Below are positions 1-5,917 of a DNA stretch of 9,242 nucleotides, one piece after another; position 1 is the first letter of the stretch; every line of letters starts with the position of its first letter. The position numbers and the translations under genes are program-made. The notes below the pieces were generated by a model. The model worked only from the letters and a program-made list of their open reading frames with translations, was not told the origin of the DNA and did not search any database. The stretch lies in the NCBI GenBank assembly GCA_002684315.1, contig NYVB01000086.1:3523-12764 (forward strand), read 5' to 3'. The DNA comes from Planctomycetaceae bacterium. Its GTDB lineage: Bacteria > Planctomycetota > Phycisphaerae > Phycisphaerales > SM1A02.

Positions 1-485
1 GTCGTCGGTTGGGCGGGCTGGTAATGCGTGAAGCCGAGGGTCGGAAGTGATCGGTACTGCTCGGCGAAACTGCCCAGTTGATCGATCACCAGTGCGATCT
101 TCCTCGCGATCAGCTCCAGGGCTTCCTGAAACAGAAGGAGGTCCGCATTGCAGACGATGTCCTGCGAGGTCGCACCAAGGTGGATGATGCCCAGAGCATC
201 CGGGGCGGCCTCCCCGTAGGTATGGACGTGTGCCATGACATCATGTCGAAGCGTCTTCTCATGGGCCGCTGCAGCCTCGAAGTCGATGTCCTCGAGCGCT
301 TCACGAAGTTGCCGCACCTGCTCGCTCGAAATCTCCAGGCCGAGCTCGTGCTGGGCTTCCGCGAGTGCGAGCCAGATCCTGCGCCAGGTCGTGATGCGTT
401 TTCGGGGTGAAAAGAGTCGCGCCATCTCGGGCGTGGCACTGCGAGCCGTGAGCGGCGATTGGTAGATGTCGTGTTGCGATGCGAT
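1..485 (-). CDS. purB: Adenylosuccinate lyase, N-terminal part (runs off left edge)
   Basis: Adenylosuccinate lyase cleaves SAICAR to AICAR and adenylosuccinate to AMP in cytoplasmic purine synthesis. About 161 residues are present and the C-terminal two thirds lie beyond the window. The protein resembles the human/eukaryotic-type enzyme. Visible in order are YQSPLTAR near residue 8, TTWRRIWLALAEAQ around 35-45, the HDVMAHVH histidine segment near 90, GATSQD near 110, and GFTHYQPAQPT at the edge, whose TH histidine is catalytic in the family. The start is a puzzle. The frame is open from a TAG at 519-521, but no ATG, GTG or TTG occurs before the ATG at 425, and starting there would remove the conserved YQSPL..R segment. 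I placed the start at an ATC (485) because GGGAGA sits just upstream at Shine-Dalgarno distance and the protein then begins (M)ASQHDIYQSPL, as family members do. The family call is firm and the start is not. Confidence 0.9.
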   Translation of the reverse strand, partial: MASQHDIYQSPLTARSATPEMARLFSPRKRITTWRRIWLALAEAQHELGLEISSEQVRQLREALEDIDFEAAAAHEKTLRHDVMAHVHTYGEAAPDALGIIHLGATSQDIVCNADLLLFQEALELIARKIALVIDQLGSFAEQYRSLPTLGFTHYQPAQPT

Positions 486-640
486 GGCGTGTCTCCCGAC
501 TTGGATTCGCGCGTCATCCTACCGACCGCACGGAGTCTTGGTTCGAATCCACCTGAGACTCTTCCCGAAGACATGGATCCAACCCAAGGCGTCCGGGAGA
601 GGACCGCTCGGCGTCTCGAGCAGGGGCCGAACGCGCCTGC
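486..640. other. Gap between the epimerase gene and purB
   Basis: This 155-base intergenic stretch separates two minus-strand genes. I see no gene in it. It holds the imperfect hairpin at 533-561 and the probable ribosome binding site of purB (GGGAGA on the minus strand, around 492-497). I could not pick out a convincing -35/-10 pair for purB. Confidence 0.5.
533..561 (-). other. Imperfect hairpin upstream of purB
   Basis: On the minus strand GAGTCT pairs with AGACTC (6 bp). After a short asymmetric bulge GGT pairs with ACC, leaving an 8-base loop. The structure lies about 80 bases after the epimerase stop and about 50 bases before the proposed purB start. No T-run follows on either strand, so a classical intrinsic terminator is not supported. 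It could be a weak or factor-assisted terminator of the upstream gene or a structure in the purB leader. It could also be chance. Confidence 0.3.
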
Positions 641-1597
641 TCAGGCTGATTCCGATGCATGGAGGCCGTGGTCTCTGATCCACGCGTAGTTTTTTTCGAT
701 GCCCTCGGCGATCTTCACCTGCGGCTCCCATCCCAGTGCCTTCTCAGCCGCATCGTGATCCAGATCATGTCGTGCGACTCCCGCACCATCATCGGACACG
801 TAGCGACGCTGAAAGCGCACCCCGGCGATCTCCTCGATCAGATCGACGAGCTGGTTGATCGTCGTGGTTTCGCGGTTGCTGACCATCACCGGTTCCGGGG
901 TCTCCAGACGCATCACCCGTTCGAGTCCCTCCGCCGCGTCCGTGATGAAGGTGAAAGCGCGTTGCTGCGTGCCATCGCCCCAGATTTCGATTTCATGATC
1001 ACCCCGGCGCATCGCTTCAAGTGCTTTTCGGCACATGGCGGCGGTCACGCCTTCGGCAGATCCGCCGGCGACGCGTCCCGGACCGTAGACATGATTGAGT
1101 CGCGCGACTCGCGTCTCGATCTCGCCAGCCGCGTCCATTGCATGCCAAAGCTGCTCCGAAAAGAACTTCTCCGTCATATAGCCGCTCGGTACCGGAGAGA
1201 ATCGAGTGTCTCCTGAATCCCGAACACCGAAGACATCGTCCACTCCGAGCATGCAGGAGCCCGCGAACAACACCCGGCGCACGCCGAGCTCGCTGGCGGC
1301 GCGCACGATCTGCGTCGAAGGAACCACGTTGAGCAGACCGCTGAGACGTTCGCTTGACTGGAATCCGGAACCGCCCGTGACCGCAGCGAGATGGTAGACC
1401 TCCTCCATGTCCCGGCAGATGTCTCGGCACGCTTCGGGATCGACCAGATCGGCGACCACATGATCCGCACCCTGAAGCCTCTGCTCGGATCCCGGGGCGG
1501 TCCGATGCACGGCACGGACCTCATGTCCGCTTCGCACCAGTCGCTCCACGAGAGTTCGACCGATGAATCCTGATGCGCCGGTGACCGCGATGTTCAT
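641..1597 (-). CDS. NAD-dependent epimerase/dehydratase (extended SDR), GDP-mannose 3,5-epimerase-like
   Basis: Predicted 318-residue cytoplasmic sugar-nucleotide epimerase or dehydratase. The N-terminal Rossmann fold carries TGASGFIG at residues 6-13 for NAD(P) binding. The catalytic Tyr-x3-Lys is YMTEK at 140-144. C-terminal substrate-domain signatures are HVYGPG (169-174), AAMCRKA (186-192), WGDGTQQRAFTFITD (206-220) and LGWEP (288-292). The CRKA and WGDG..R.FTFI spacing recalls plant GDP-mannose 3,5-epimerase. Cys115 in GSCMLG falls where that enzyme has a catalytic Cys, but by my alignment from memory its catalytic Lys after YGP is absent, so the exact reaction is open. I chose the ATG at 1597 because the protein then opens MNIAVTGASG and GAAGG lies 7 bases upstream; an in-frame ATG at 1651 would add 18 unlikely residues. 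With the glycosyltransferase upstream, it probably makes an activated sugar for surface polysaccharide. Confidence 0.85.
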   Translation of the reverse strand: MNIAVTGASGFIGRTLVERLVRSGHEVRAVHRTAPGSEQRLQGADHVVADLVDPEACRDICRDMEEVYHLAAVTGGSGFQSSERLSGLLNVVPSTQIVRAASELGVRRVLFAGSCMLGVDDVFGVRDSGDTRFSPVPSGYMTEKFFSEQLWHAMDAAGEIETRVARLNHVYGPGRVAGGSAEGVTAAMCRKALEAMRRGDHEIEIWGDGTQQRAFTFITDAAEGLERVMRLETPEPVMVSNRETTTINQLVDLIEEIAGVRFQRRYVSDDGAGVARHDLDHDAAEKALGWEPQVKIAEGIEKNYAWIRDHGLHASESA

Positions 1598-1724
1598 GAG
1601 ATGACCTTCAAGTTGGAGTGACTCGTTGAGAGGGCGGCCGGTCTCGACCACGTCTCACCATGCTGATGTCGAAAAGTCTCCTGCCGTCCATCGTCATCAT
1701 CCTTGATCATCCGTTCGAATGCGT

Positions 1725-2954
1725 TCATCCGACTCGACCTCCGGTTCGCAGACGGAGGGGGAGATCGTCCGGTGTGAAGTGCCGTCGTCCCGCGAGCGCG
1801 TCCACGGCTCCAGCGAATCCATCGAATTCAGTCGATGGGGGAGTTGGTGCGGAACGAGAACGAGCGAAGGCCCGGAGAATTCCCCGCGCGACCGAGCGAA
1901 CCGAACCCGGATCGATCCGTTCACCGCCGACTCCGGACGTGACCCACGCCGAAGAGACATTGATCCCGGCAACGATGACCGGCCGGCCGAAATGCAGCGC
2001 GATGTCGGCGATGGAACTCATGCCCTCCACTCGATCACGAACGGACCAGACCGCGGATGCTTCCGAAACGACGCCGAGCAGTTCCGATTGAGAGAGCACC
2101 CTCGCGAGGCGGATCATGCCATTTCCCTCGTCGACTGCTGTCTGGTTCTTGTCGATGATCTTGTTTTCATACGAGGCACCCAGAATGGCAAGTGTCGCGT
2201 CCGGCATCGTGCGACGAACCTCCGACCATGCCAGTTTGAGAACATTCCTTCCCTTGGCGTCGCCACCGTTTATCGAGCCGACGACCACGAGCATCGGTCC
2301 CTCGGTCGGCAGTCCCAGCGCATGACGTGCCGATGGCGCCGGCTCGTATCCCTCGGTGTTGAGGGTTCCGATCGGAAGCAGGCGGGGATCCAGAGAGCCG
2401 AAGTGACGCATGAATCGTCGTCTCCCGGGTCCCAGGCATTCGTGCGGGTCGATGAAGAATGTGTGGTGTGCCGAAACCGAATTCATGAGACGCCTGCGAT
2501 GCCTGGCGAATCCGATCCTTCGAAACCCGGTTCGGCCGCGACGAAGCATCTTCCATCGGGGGATCAAACGAAGCTGTGACCCCGGTTGGTGGAAGATCAC
2601 GTCGAATTGCACGTCGGATGACGCAGTGGGGACGCATCCGGCTTTGATCATCAGGTCGATGGTGGGAACGATGAGCCGATCACCCGGTTTCGTCTCTCGT
2701 TGTGTCTCGTACCATTCCGCGCCGATTCGTCCCCCGGCATCGTCGTACGTCTCTCCTTCGACTCCCGCTGATCGAATTTCAACGCCGGCCGCCCGCGCGA
2801 GATCGACATTGGGCTTCATGGTCTCGCTCTTGAGCACTCCATCCGGCAGATATAGGACGGTCTCTTCACCGTTCGCTCGAGCGACTCTGGAAACCCACAA
2901 CGCAAATGTGGGGTTGTGTCCGGAAATTATCGGCTCGTAGAGAAACGTCGTCAT
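1725..2954 (-). CDS. Putative GT-B-fold glycosyltransferase
   Basis: A 409-residue protein that I place among GT-B glycosyltransferases by overall pattern rather than a diagnostic motif. It opens TTFLYEPIISGHNPTFALW, like group-1-type transferases with an N-terminal acceptor-side Rossmann domain. The second domain starts with a strand-loop at MLVVVGSINGGDAKG (221-235) and DATLAILGASYE (252-263). The region 287-330 (LSQSELLGVVSEASAVWSVRD, then EGMSSIADIALHFGRPVIVAG) matches the donor-binding half of GT4-like enzymes, where a Glu precedes a G.S/G..E-like turn. No signal peptide or membrane helix is evident, so it is probably cytoplasmic or membrane-associated. The start at 2954 has GGAG about 10 bases upstream. 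Its 5' end uses codons scarce in the other genes (ATA, ACA, AGA, CTA, TTG). Donor and acceptor sugars cannot be told. The epimerase lies 127 bases downstream on the same strand. Confidence 0.7.
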   Translation of the reverse strand: MTTFLYEPIISGHNPTFALWVSRVARANGEETVLYLPDGVLKSETMKPNVDLARAAGVEIRSAGVEGETYDDAGGRIGAEWYETQRETKPGDRLIVPTIDLMIKAGCVPTASSDVQFDVIFHQPGSQLRLIPRWKMLRRGRTGFRRIGFARHRRRLMNSVSAHHTFFIDPHECLGPGRRRFMRHFGSLDPRLLPIGTLNTEGYEPAPSARHALGLPTEGPMLVVVGSINGGDAKGRNVLKLAWSEVRRTMPDATLAILGASYENKIIDKNQTAVDEGNGMIRLARVLSQSELLGVVSEASAVWSVRDRVEGMSSIADIALHFGRPVIVAGINVSSAWVTSGVGGERIDPGSVRSVARGILRAFARSRSAPTPPSTEFDGFAGAVDALAGRRHFTPDDLPLRLRTGGRVG

Positions 2955-3077
2955 CTGGCTTCAGCTCCAGTGATCAGAAGAACCGATCATAAACCGCCTT
3001 TTCTGCATGTATTCATGAATTGGTCGGATGAAATCCACCAGTGATTTCTCATCGTAACTTTCACTTGAACGGATTGA
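2955..3077. other. A+T-rich gap upstream of the glycosyltransferase gene
   Basis: This 123-base stretch is about 43% G+C by hand count, clearly below the flanking genes. I see no coding frame resembling a known protein. It contains a 10-bp palindrome ATTCATGAAT at 3011-3020 and a 5-bp inverted repeat TGATC/GATCA at 2971-2989, both of which could be chance. It probably carries the promoter of the leftward glycosyltransferase gene and borders the methyltransferase remnant that begins after the TGA at 3075-3077. Confidence 0.5.
2986..2991 (-). promoter_or_regulatory. Possible -10 element of the glycosyltransferase gene
   Basis: The minus strand reads TATGAT here, five of six to the sigma-70-type consensus, and would give a 5' leader of about 25 bases before the ATG at 2954. 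No good -35 hexamer lies at 16-18 bases, where the best matches are three of six. The call therefore rests on one hexamer in an A+T-rich gap. Confidence 0.25.
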
Positions 3078-3278
3078 CAGACAAATCAATCGCACTGGTT
3101 TCGCAACCGAATTGGATCAGCTCAATTGGAAGCCGCTCACGAGGCACGAGCACTGGATCCGACCCACTTCATCGTCCTGCCCTGGCATTTTCGTGCGGAG
3201 ATTCTGCCTCGCGAGACGGAATTCATGTCGCAAGGCGGACGATTCATCTTTCCGCTTCCGGACCTTGATGTGGTCTGA
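3078..3278 (+). pseudogene. C-terminal remnant of a SAM-dependent C-methyltransferase
   Basis: This plus-strand frame runs from just after a TGA (3075-3077) to a TGA at 3276-3278, 66 sense codons with no plausible start. From about 3147 it reads LDPTHFIVLPWHFRAEIL, then RETEFMSQGG, then RFIFPLPDLDVV and stop. This matches the very C-terminus of the C-methyltransferase C-terminal domain family (deoxysugar C-methyltransferases of the NovU/TylC3 type), where a D-Y/H-F-x-x-LPW-x-F segment is followed by E, then a GGRF/K-x-x-P-x-P ending at the stop. Intact members are around 400 residues; the SAM-binding domain and most of the C-terminal domain are missing. The preceding residues, QTNQSHWFRNRIG, do not look homologous, so the breakpoint probably lies between 3078 and 3147. 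It points the opposite way to its neighbours and ends 17 bases before the plsY stop. I infer a relic of a plus-strand sugar-modification gene lost in a rearrangement. Confidence 0.65.
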
Positions 3279-3295
3279 CTGCAGTCGGCGAGTGG

Positions 3296-3988
3296 TCACG
3301 CATCTTGCTGCGTGCCTGCCGACCGAAAGACCTTCGGTTCGCTTCCATCGAGAATTCTTGCCAGGTTCGTGCGGTGTCTCCAAACGACCATGAAGGCGAT
3401 CACCAGTCCGGTGATGGTCTGCGGAAGCACCGAGCCTGACTGGCCCTGCGCGCCTTCGCTCATCAGGCCGAGAATCAGTGTGGTCGACGGAATCGCGATG
3501 GCGGCGGCCATGCTGGCCAGAGACATGTATTTCACAGTGAAGATCATCAGGATGAAGACGCCGGCCGCAACCAGGACGGGAATCGTCATCAACGGCCACA
3601 TGGCAAGCAGCGCCCCGCATGCGGTCGCCACGCCCTTGCCGCCCTTGAAGTTCAGGAACGGCGAAAACACATGCCCGAGGATCGCGGCGACGCCCACCGC
3701 AAGCCAGCCCGAGGCGGCCGCGGGCGCCAGTGCGCCCGCCGGTTCACCGAGCGTGCCCGCCAGCACGCCGGCCAGGATCACGGGCGTCGCGCCTTTGGCG
3801 GCATCGAGCACGAAGCAGAGAAGACCCCAACGTCGCCCCAGAGCACGTCCCACGTTGGTCGCACCGGTGTTGCCGGACCCGACGGTGCGAAGGTCGATCT
3901 TCTTGAGTTTCGCAAGGACCACTCCGAAAGGAATCGATCCGAATGAAAATGCGATCAAGCACCAGAGGAACCAGCCGGTCGGAGTCAT
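3296..3988 (-). CDS. plsY: Acyl-phosphate:glycerol-3-phosphate acyltransferase
   Basis: PlsY is the inner-membrane enzyme that transfers an acyl group from acyl-phosphate to sn-glycerol-3-phosphate, giving lysophosphatidic acid, the first acylation in phospholipid synthesis. The 230 residues are typical of the family or slightly long. Its three loop motifs are all present: SGNTGATNVGRALG (38-51, after GSIPFG), GHVFSPFLNFKGGKGVAT (105-122, the phosphate-binding GGKG), and WRHRTNLARILDGSEPK (203-219). Hydrophobic membrane segments fall at roughly 5-25, 55-78, 92-110, 123-150, 155-175 and 190-203. The ATG at 3988 overlaps the stop of the upstream glycosyltransferase gene (ATGA), with AAGG upstream, so translation is probably coupled. 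It is the last gene of the four-gene envelope operon. Confidence 0.97.
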   Translation of the reverse strand: MTPTGWFLWCLIAFSFGSIPFGVVLAKLKKIDLRTVGSGNTGATNVGRALGRRWGLLCFVLDAAKGATPVILAGVLAGTLGEPAGALAPAAASGWLAVGVAAILGHVFSPFLNFKGGKGVATACGALLAMWPLMTIPVLVAAGVFILMIFTVKYMSLASMAAAIAIPSTTLILGLMSEGAQGQSGSVLPQTITGLVIAFMVVWRHRTNLARILDGSEPKVFRSAGTQQDA

Positions 3989-5010
3989 CGGGATGTGCCT
4001 TTCTCAAGGAGTGTTCGCGCGGCGTGCAGCACGTCGCCGACCGAAATTCGTCCGATCCGACAGGCTTTCGCATGATCGTCGGCGATGTGTTCTTCGGTCA
4101 GAAACGGTTCGGCCACGAGGTGACGTTCGCGAATCTCAGGGAGCACCGTGAAGCGTCGATCCGTCGGTCCGAAGAGGACCACCGAAGGCGTGCCGAGTCC
4201 CGCGGCGAGATGCCGTGGTCCGGTGTCGTTGGTGATGAGGAGCTCCGACCTGCTGATGACCGATTTCAGCGCGGCGATCGAACCACCTCGTGCCGGCAGA
4301 TCGATCAATCCGGGCCGGGCCAGTTCGACGACACGCTTGATGAGTTCGGCTTCAGCGGGTGAGCCGTTCACCAGAATGGTGACCTCACGGTTCGAGCGAA
4401 GGTCGTCCGCGACCGCGGCGAACGATTGCGCGGGCCATCTTTTGTCCTCGCGGTTGGCTCCCGGATTCAGAACGACGAACGGTCCGTCGAGCCCTTCGAG
4501 CAGTCGGTCGCCGGCCGAACGCTGTGCTTCACTCAGTCCCAGGCGTGGAGTCCGGTCTCTGACCTCGATGCCGAATGCCTCTTCGACGAGGTCGGCGTAG
4601 TCGTCCAGAGTGGTGGTGGGGGTGGACGTGCCTTGTCGGGGCTTGATCGGATCGGTCAGCAGCCAGCGTCGGCCCTGGGTGGCGTAACCGATTCGCCGGG
4701 TGCTGCCGGTCACGCGTGCGAACAACGCCGAACGCGGACTGTTGGGAAAGAGCAGGGCCGTGTCCGGTGCGAGTTTCGCGAGTCGCCGGCCGTCTTTCAC
4801 CGGGCCCAGAAGGCCACGAAAACCAGCTTCTTCGATGGCGTCCACGAACGGAGCGCCCTCAAGAATGGGGCGCAGACCCGGGCGGATCGTGGCGGTGATG
4901 CGCATCGTCGGGTGCGCTTCCTTGAGTGCGCGCAGTGCCGGAGTCGCCATCACGATGTCTCCGATCCAGGAGGGCATCACCACCATGAGATGTTCGGGCG
5001 TCATGGTCAT
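3985..5010 (-). CDS. waaF: Glycosyltransferase family 9, LPS heptosyltransferase II-like
   Basis: A 341-residue GT-B enzyme of family GT9. Members transfer L,D- or D,D-heptose from ADP-heptose to the growing lipopolysaccharide inner core at the cytoplasmic face of the inner membrane. Visible features are PSWIGDIVMATPALRAL from residue 13 (the acceptor-side Rossmann start of WaaF/WaaC), LFPNSPRSALFAR (87-99), NPGAN..DKRWP (182-193), NDTGPRHLA (261-269) and LFGPTD (279-284). The last three form the ADP-heptose side of the cleft. A C-terminal C-R-I-x-x-I-S-V-x-D-V segment is also usual. I chose the ATG at 5010 because it overlaps the stop of the preceding small gene (ATGA) and has GGAG 6 bases upstream; the in-frame ATG at 5052 would add 14 residues inside that gene. 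Family membership is firm. The exact heptose position (WaaF versus another GT9) is inferred from the NSxRSA and PSWxGD patterns. Confidence 0.88.
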   Translation of the reverse strand: MTMTPEHLMVVMPSWIGDIVMATPALRALKEAHPTMRITATIRPGLRPILEGAPFVDAIEEAGFRGLLGPVKDGRRLAKLAPDTALLFPNSPRSALFARVTGSTRRIGYATQGRRWLLTDPIKPRQGTSTPTTTLDDYADLVEEAFGIEVRDRTPRLGLSEAQRSAGDRLLEGLDGPFVVLNPGANREDKRWPAQSFAAVADDLRSNREVTILVNGSPAEAELIKRVVELARPGLIDLPARGGSIAALKSVISRSELLITNDTGPRHLAAGLGTPSVVLFGPTDRRFTVLPEIRERHLVAEPFLTEEHIADDHAKACRIGRISVGDVLHAARTLLEKGTSR

Positions 5011-5270
5011 GAGGCGCTCCAGAGTGGGGCGTCGTATTTTCCGCGGTGCCATTGATCGGTGAGTCGTCTCAATTCCGCTGCGGCGGCCGTCGCGTTCAGT
5101 TGCGAGCCCTCCACCTCGAGTTCGATCGCGTCATCGCTCACGAACGTGACCTTGACTCGGATGCCGTTTCGTTCACCCAGTGCCTCGGCGGTCGAGGTCA
5201 CGATCTCGCGGACCCCCGGATCCGCGAGGGGGGTGCCGATCAATGCGGTGAGTCTCACGCCGGCACTCAT
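5007..5270 (-). CDS. Small conserved-looking protein of unknown function in the envelope operon
   Basis: I do not recognise this 87-residue protein. It overlaps the upstream phosphatase gene by ATGA at 5267-5270 and the downstream heptosyltransferase gene by ATGA at 5007-5010, and that double coupling is the main evidence that it is real. The pattern looks alpha/beta: a strand RLTALIG (6-12), helix GVREIVTSTAEALGER (19-34), paired strands IRVKVTFVSDD and AIELEVEG (37-55), then an amphipathic helix TAAAAELRRLTDQWHRGKY (61-79). There is no signal peptide, membrane segment or metal-binding cluster. It is acidic and basic in patches, with a Trp/His/Tyr-rich tail. It may be a small cytoplasmic accessory to the phosphatase or the transferase, but no function can be assigned. 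A longer in-frame start at 5393 lies wholly within the upstream gene and is rejected. Confidence 0.75.
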   Translation of the reverse strand: MSAGVRLTALIGTPLADPGVREIVTSTAEALGERNGIRVKVTFVSDDAIELEVEGSQLNATAAAAELRRLTDQWHRGKYDAPLWSAS

Positions 5271-5821
5271 CCTTCGGAGACCGCCAGTCCGATGACTTCC
5301 ACGGCCTGGCCGAAGGAGTCGACCGTGTGGTCCGGTGCCTTCTTGCATTCGTCCGCCCGGGTGCCTGGTCTGGAGAAGAGAATGGTCCGACATCCAGCGG
5401 AGCGACCGGCTTCCATGTCTCGATGCTGGTCACCGATCACCCAGCATTGCGAGAGATCGAGACCCAGTCGCTGGGCCGCCGCGTAGAACATTCCCGGCGC
5501 CGGTTTGCGCCACGGATGTTCCCGGGTGTACTCCTGAACGGTGCCCCTGGGATGGAACGGGCAGTAGTAGAAGTGAAGAGGTGTGGTCTCACCCACCAGC
5601 TGCTGGATCCGCTCATGAACCAGCGTGACATCCTTCTCTCCGTACCGCCCGCGCGCCACACCACCTTGATTGGTCACGACCACCAGCTCGAATCCCATCG
5701 CTCGGAGTCTTTCGAGACCCTGTGTCACGCCTTCCAGAAGGACAACCTCCGCGGGATCTCCGAGATCTCCGTCGTTGGAAATGAGGGTGTCGTCACGATC
5801 AAGAAAGATTGCTGCTGTCAT
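5267..5821 (-). CDS. gmhB: HAD-family phosphatase, D-glycero-D-manno-heptose 1,7-bisphosphate 7-phosphatase-like
   Basis: A 184-residue cytoplasmic HAD-IIIA phosphatase, the usual length for GmhB, which removes the 7-phosphate of heptose 1,7-bisphosphate on the way to ADP-heptose. HAD motifs are FLDRDDTL (6-13; nucleophile D8, acid/base D10), VVTNQGG (48-54), RKPAPGM (105-111; motif III Lys106) and IGDQHRDMEAG (129-139; D131 and D135 for Mg2+). The zinc loop keeps Cys-x-x-His (CPFH, 87-90), but the second pair, normally Cys-x-Cys just before RKP, is H102 and W104 here. The position next to a GT9 heptosyltransferase gene supports a heptose role. The related histidinol-phosphatase domain is a less likely alternative. 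It is the first gene of the operon and its TGA overlaps the next ATG. The start at 5821 has only a weak GGCGGG ribosome site. Confidence 0.85.
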   Translation of the reverse strand: MTAAIFLDRDDTLISNDGDLGDPAEVVLLEGVTQGLERLRAMGFELVVVTNQGGVARGRYGEKDVTLVHERIQQLVGETTPLHFYYCPFHPRGTVQEYTREHPWRKPAPGMFYAAAQRLGLDLSQCWVIGDQHRDMEAGRSAGCRTILFSRPGTRADECKKAPDHTVDSFGQAVEVIGLAVSEG

Positions 5822-5917
5822 CGTCCCGCCAAGAATACCCTCGTTCTCATGCGAAGGACTTTTCGCTGCTAGAATCCCATGTTCGAGACCGTCAGATCAG
5901 GGTTGCGGAGAACCACA
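5822..5917. promoter_or_regulatory. Divergent intergenic promoter region
   Basis: This 96-base gap separates the leftward envelope operon (ATG at 5821) from the rightward aminotransferase/phosphofructokinase genes (ATG at 5918). Both transcripts should start here. The plus side has an extended -10 candidate (see 5867-5875). On the minus side the best hexamer is TATTCT at 5832-5837, which is poor and would leave only about a 5-base leader, so I do not call it. No clear operator palindrome is visible. Confidence 0.55.
5867..5875 (+). promoter_or_regulatory. Possible extended -10 promoter of the aminotransferase operon
   Basis: The sequence TGCTAGAAT fits the extended -10 pattern TG-N-TATAAT with five of six in the hexamer (TAGAAT, 5870-5875). 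Extended -10 promoters can work without a good -35, and none is seen here: the best TTCTCA is 20 bases away. It predicts a leader of about 36 bases with GGAG at 5907-5910. Confidence 0.35.

Noticed and set aside
537..561. A tRNA T-arm-like string, GGTTCGAATCC, suggesting a tRNA or tRNA-derived attachment site
   Set aside because: Only three of five T-stem pairs form, and no matching acceptor stem, anticodon arm or CCA lies around it. The bases are better used in the hairpin at 533-561.
1598..1724. Repeated GGATGAT-like strings between the glycosyltransferase and epimerase genes, as a possible tandem repeat
   Set aside because: There are only two imperfect copies near 1690-1714 and no regular period. 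I see no gene or clear site in this 127-base gap apart from the epimerase ribosome site.
1719..2579. A plus-strand open frame (286 codons) opposite the glycosyltransferase gene
   Set aside because: The translation is rich in Arg, Ser and Asp with no fold signature, whereas the minus frame gives a coherent two-domain protein with a ribosome site.
3277..3286. The 10-bp palindrome GACTGCAGTC between plsY and the methyltransferase remnant, as a terminator
   Set aside because: It has no loop, no T-run on either strand and overlaps the remnant's stop codon. A single 10-bp palindrome is expected by chance at this scale.
3312..4151. A plus-strand open frame (279 codons) opposite plsY and the end of the GT9 gene
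   Set aside because: It overlaps two firmly identified minus-strand genes and has no ribosome site or recognisable motif.
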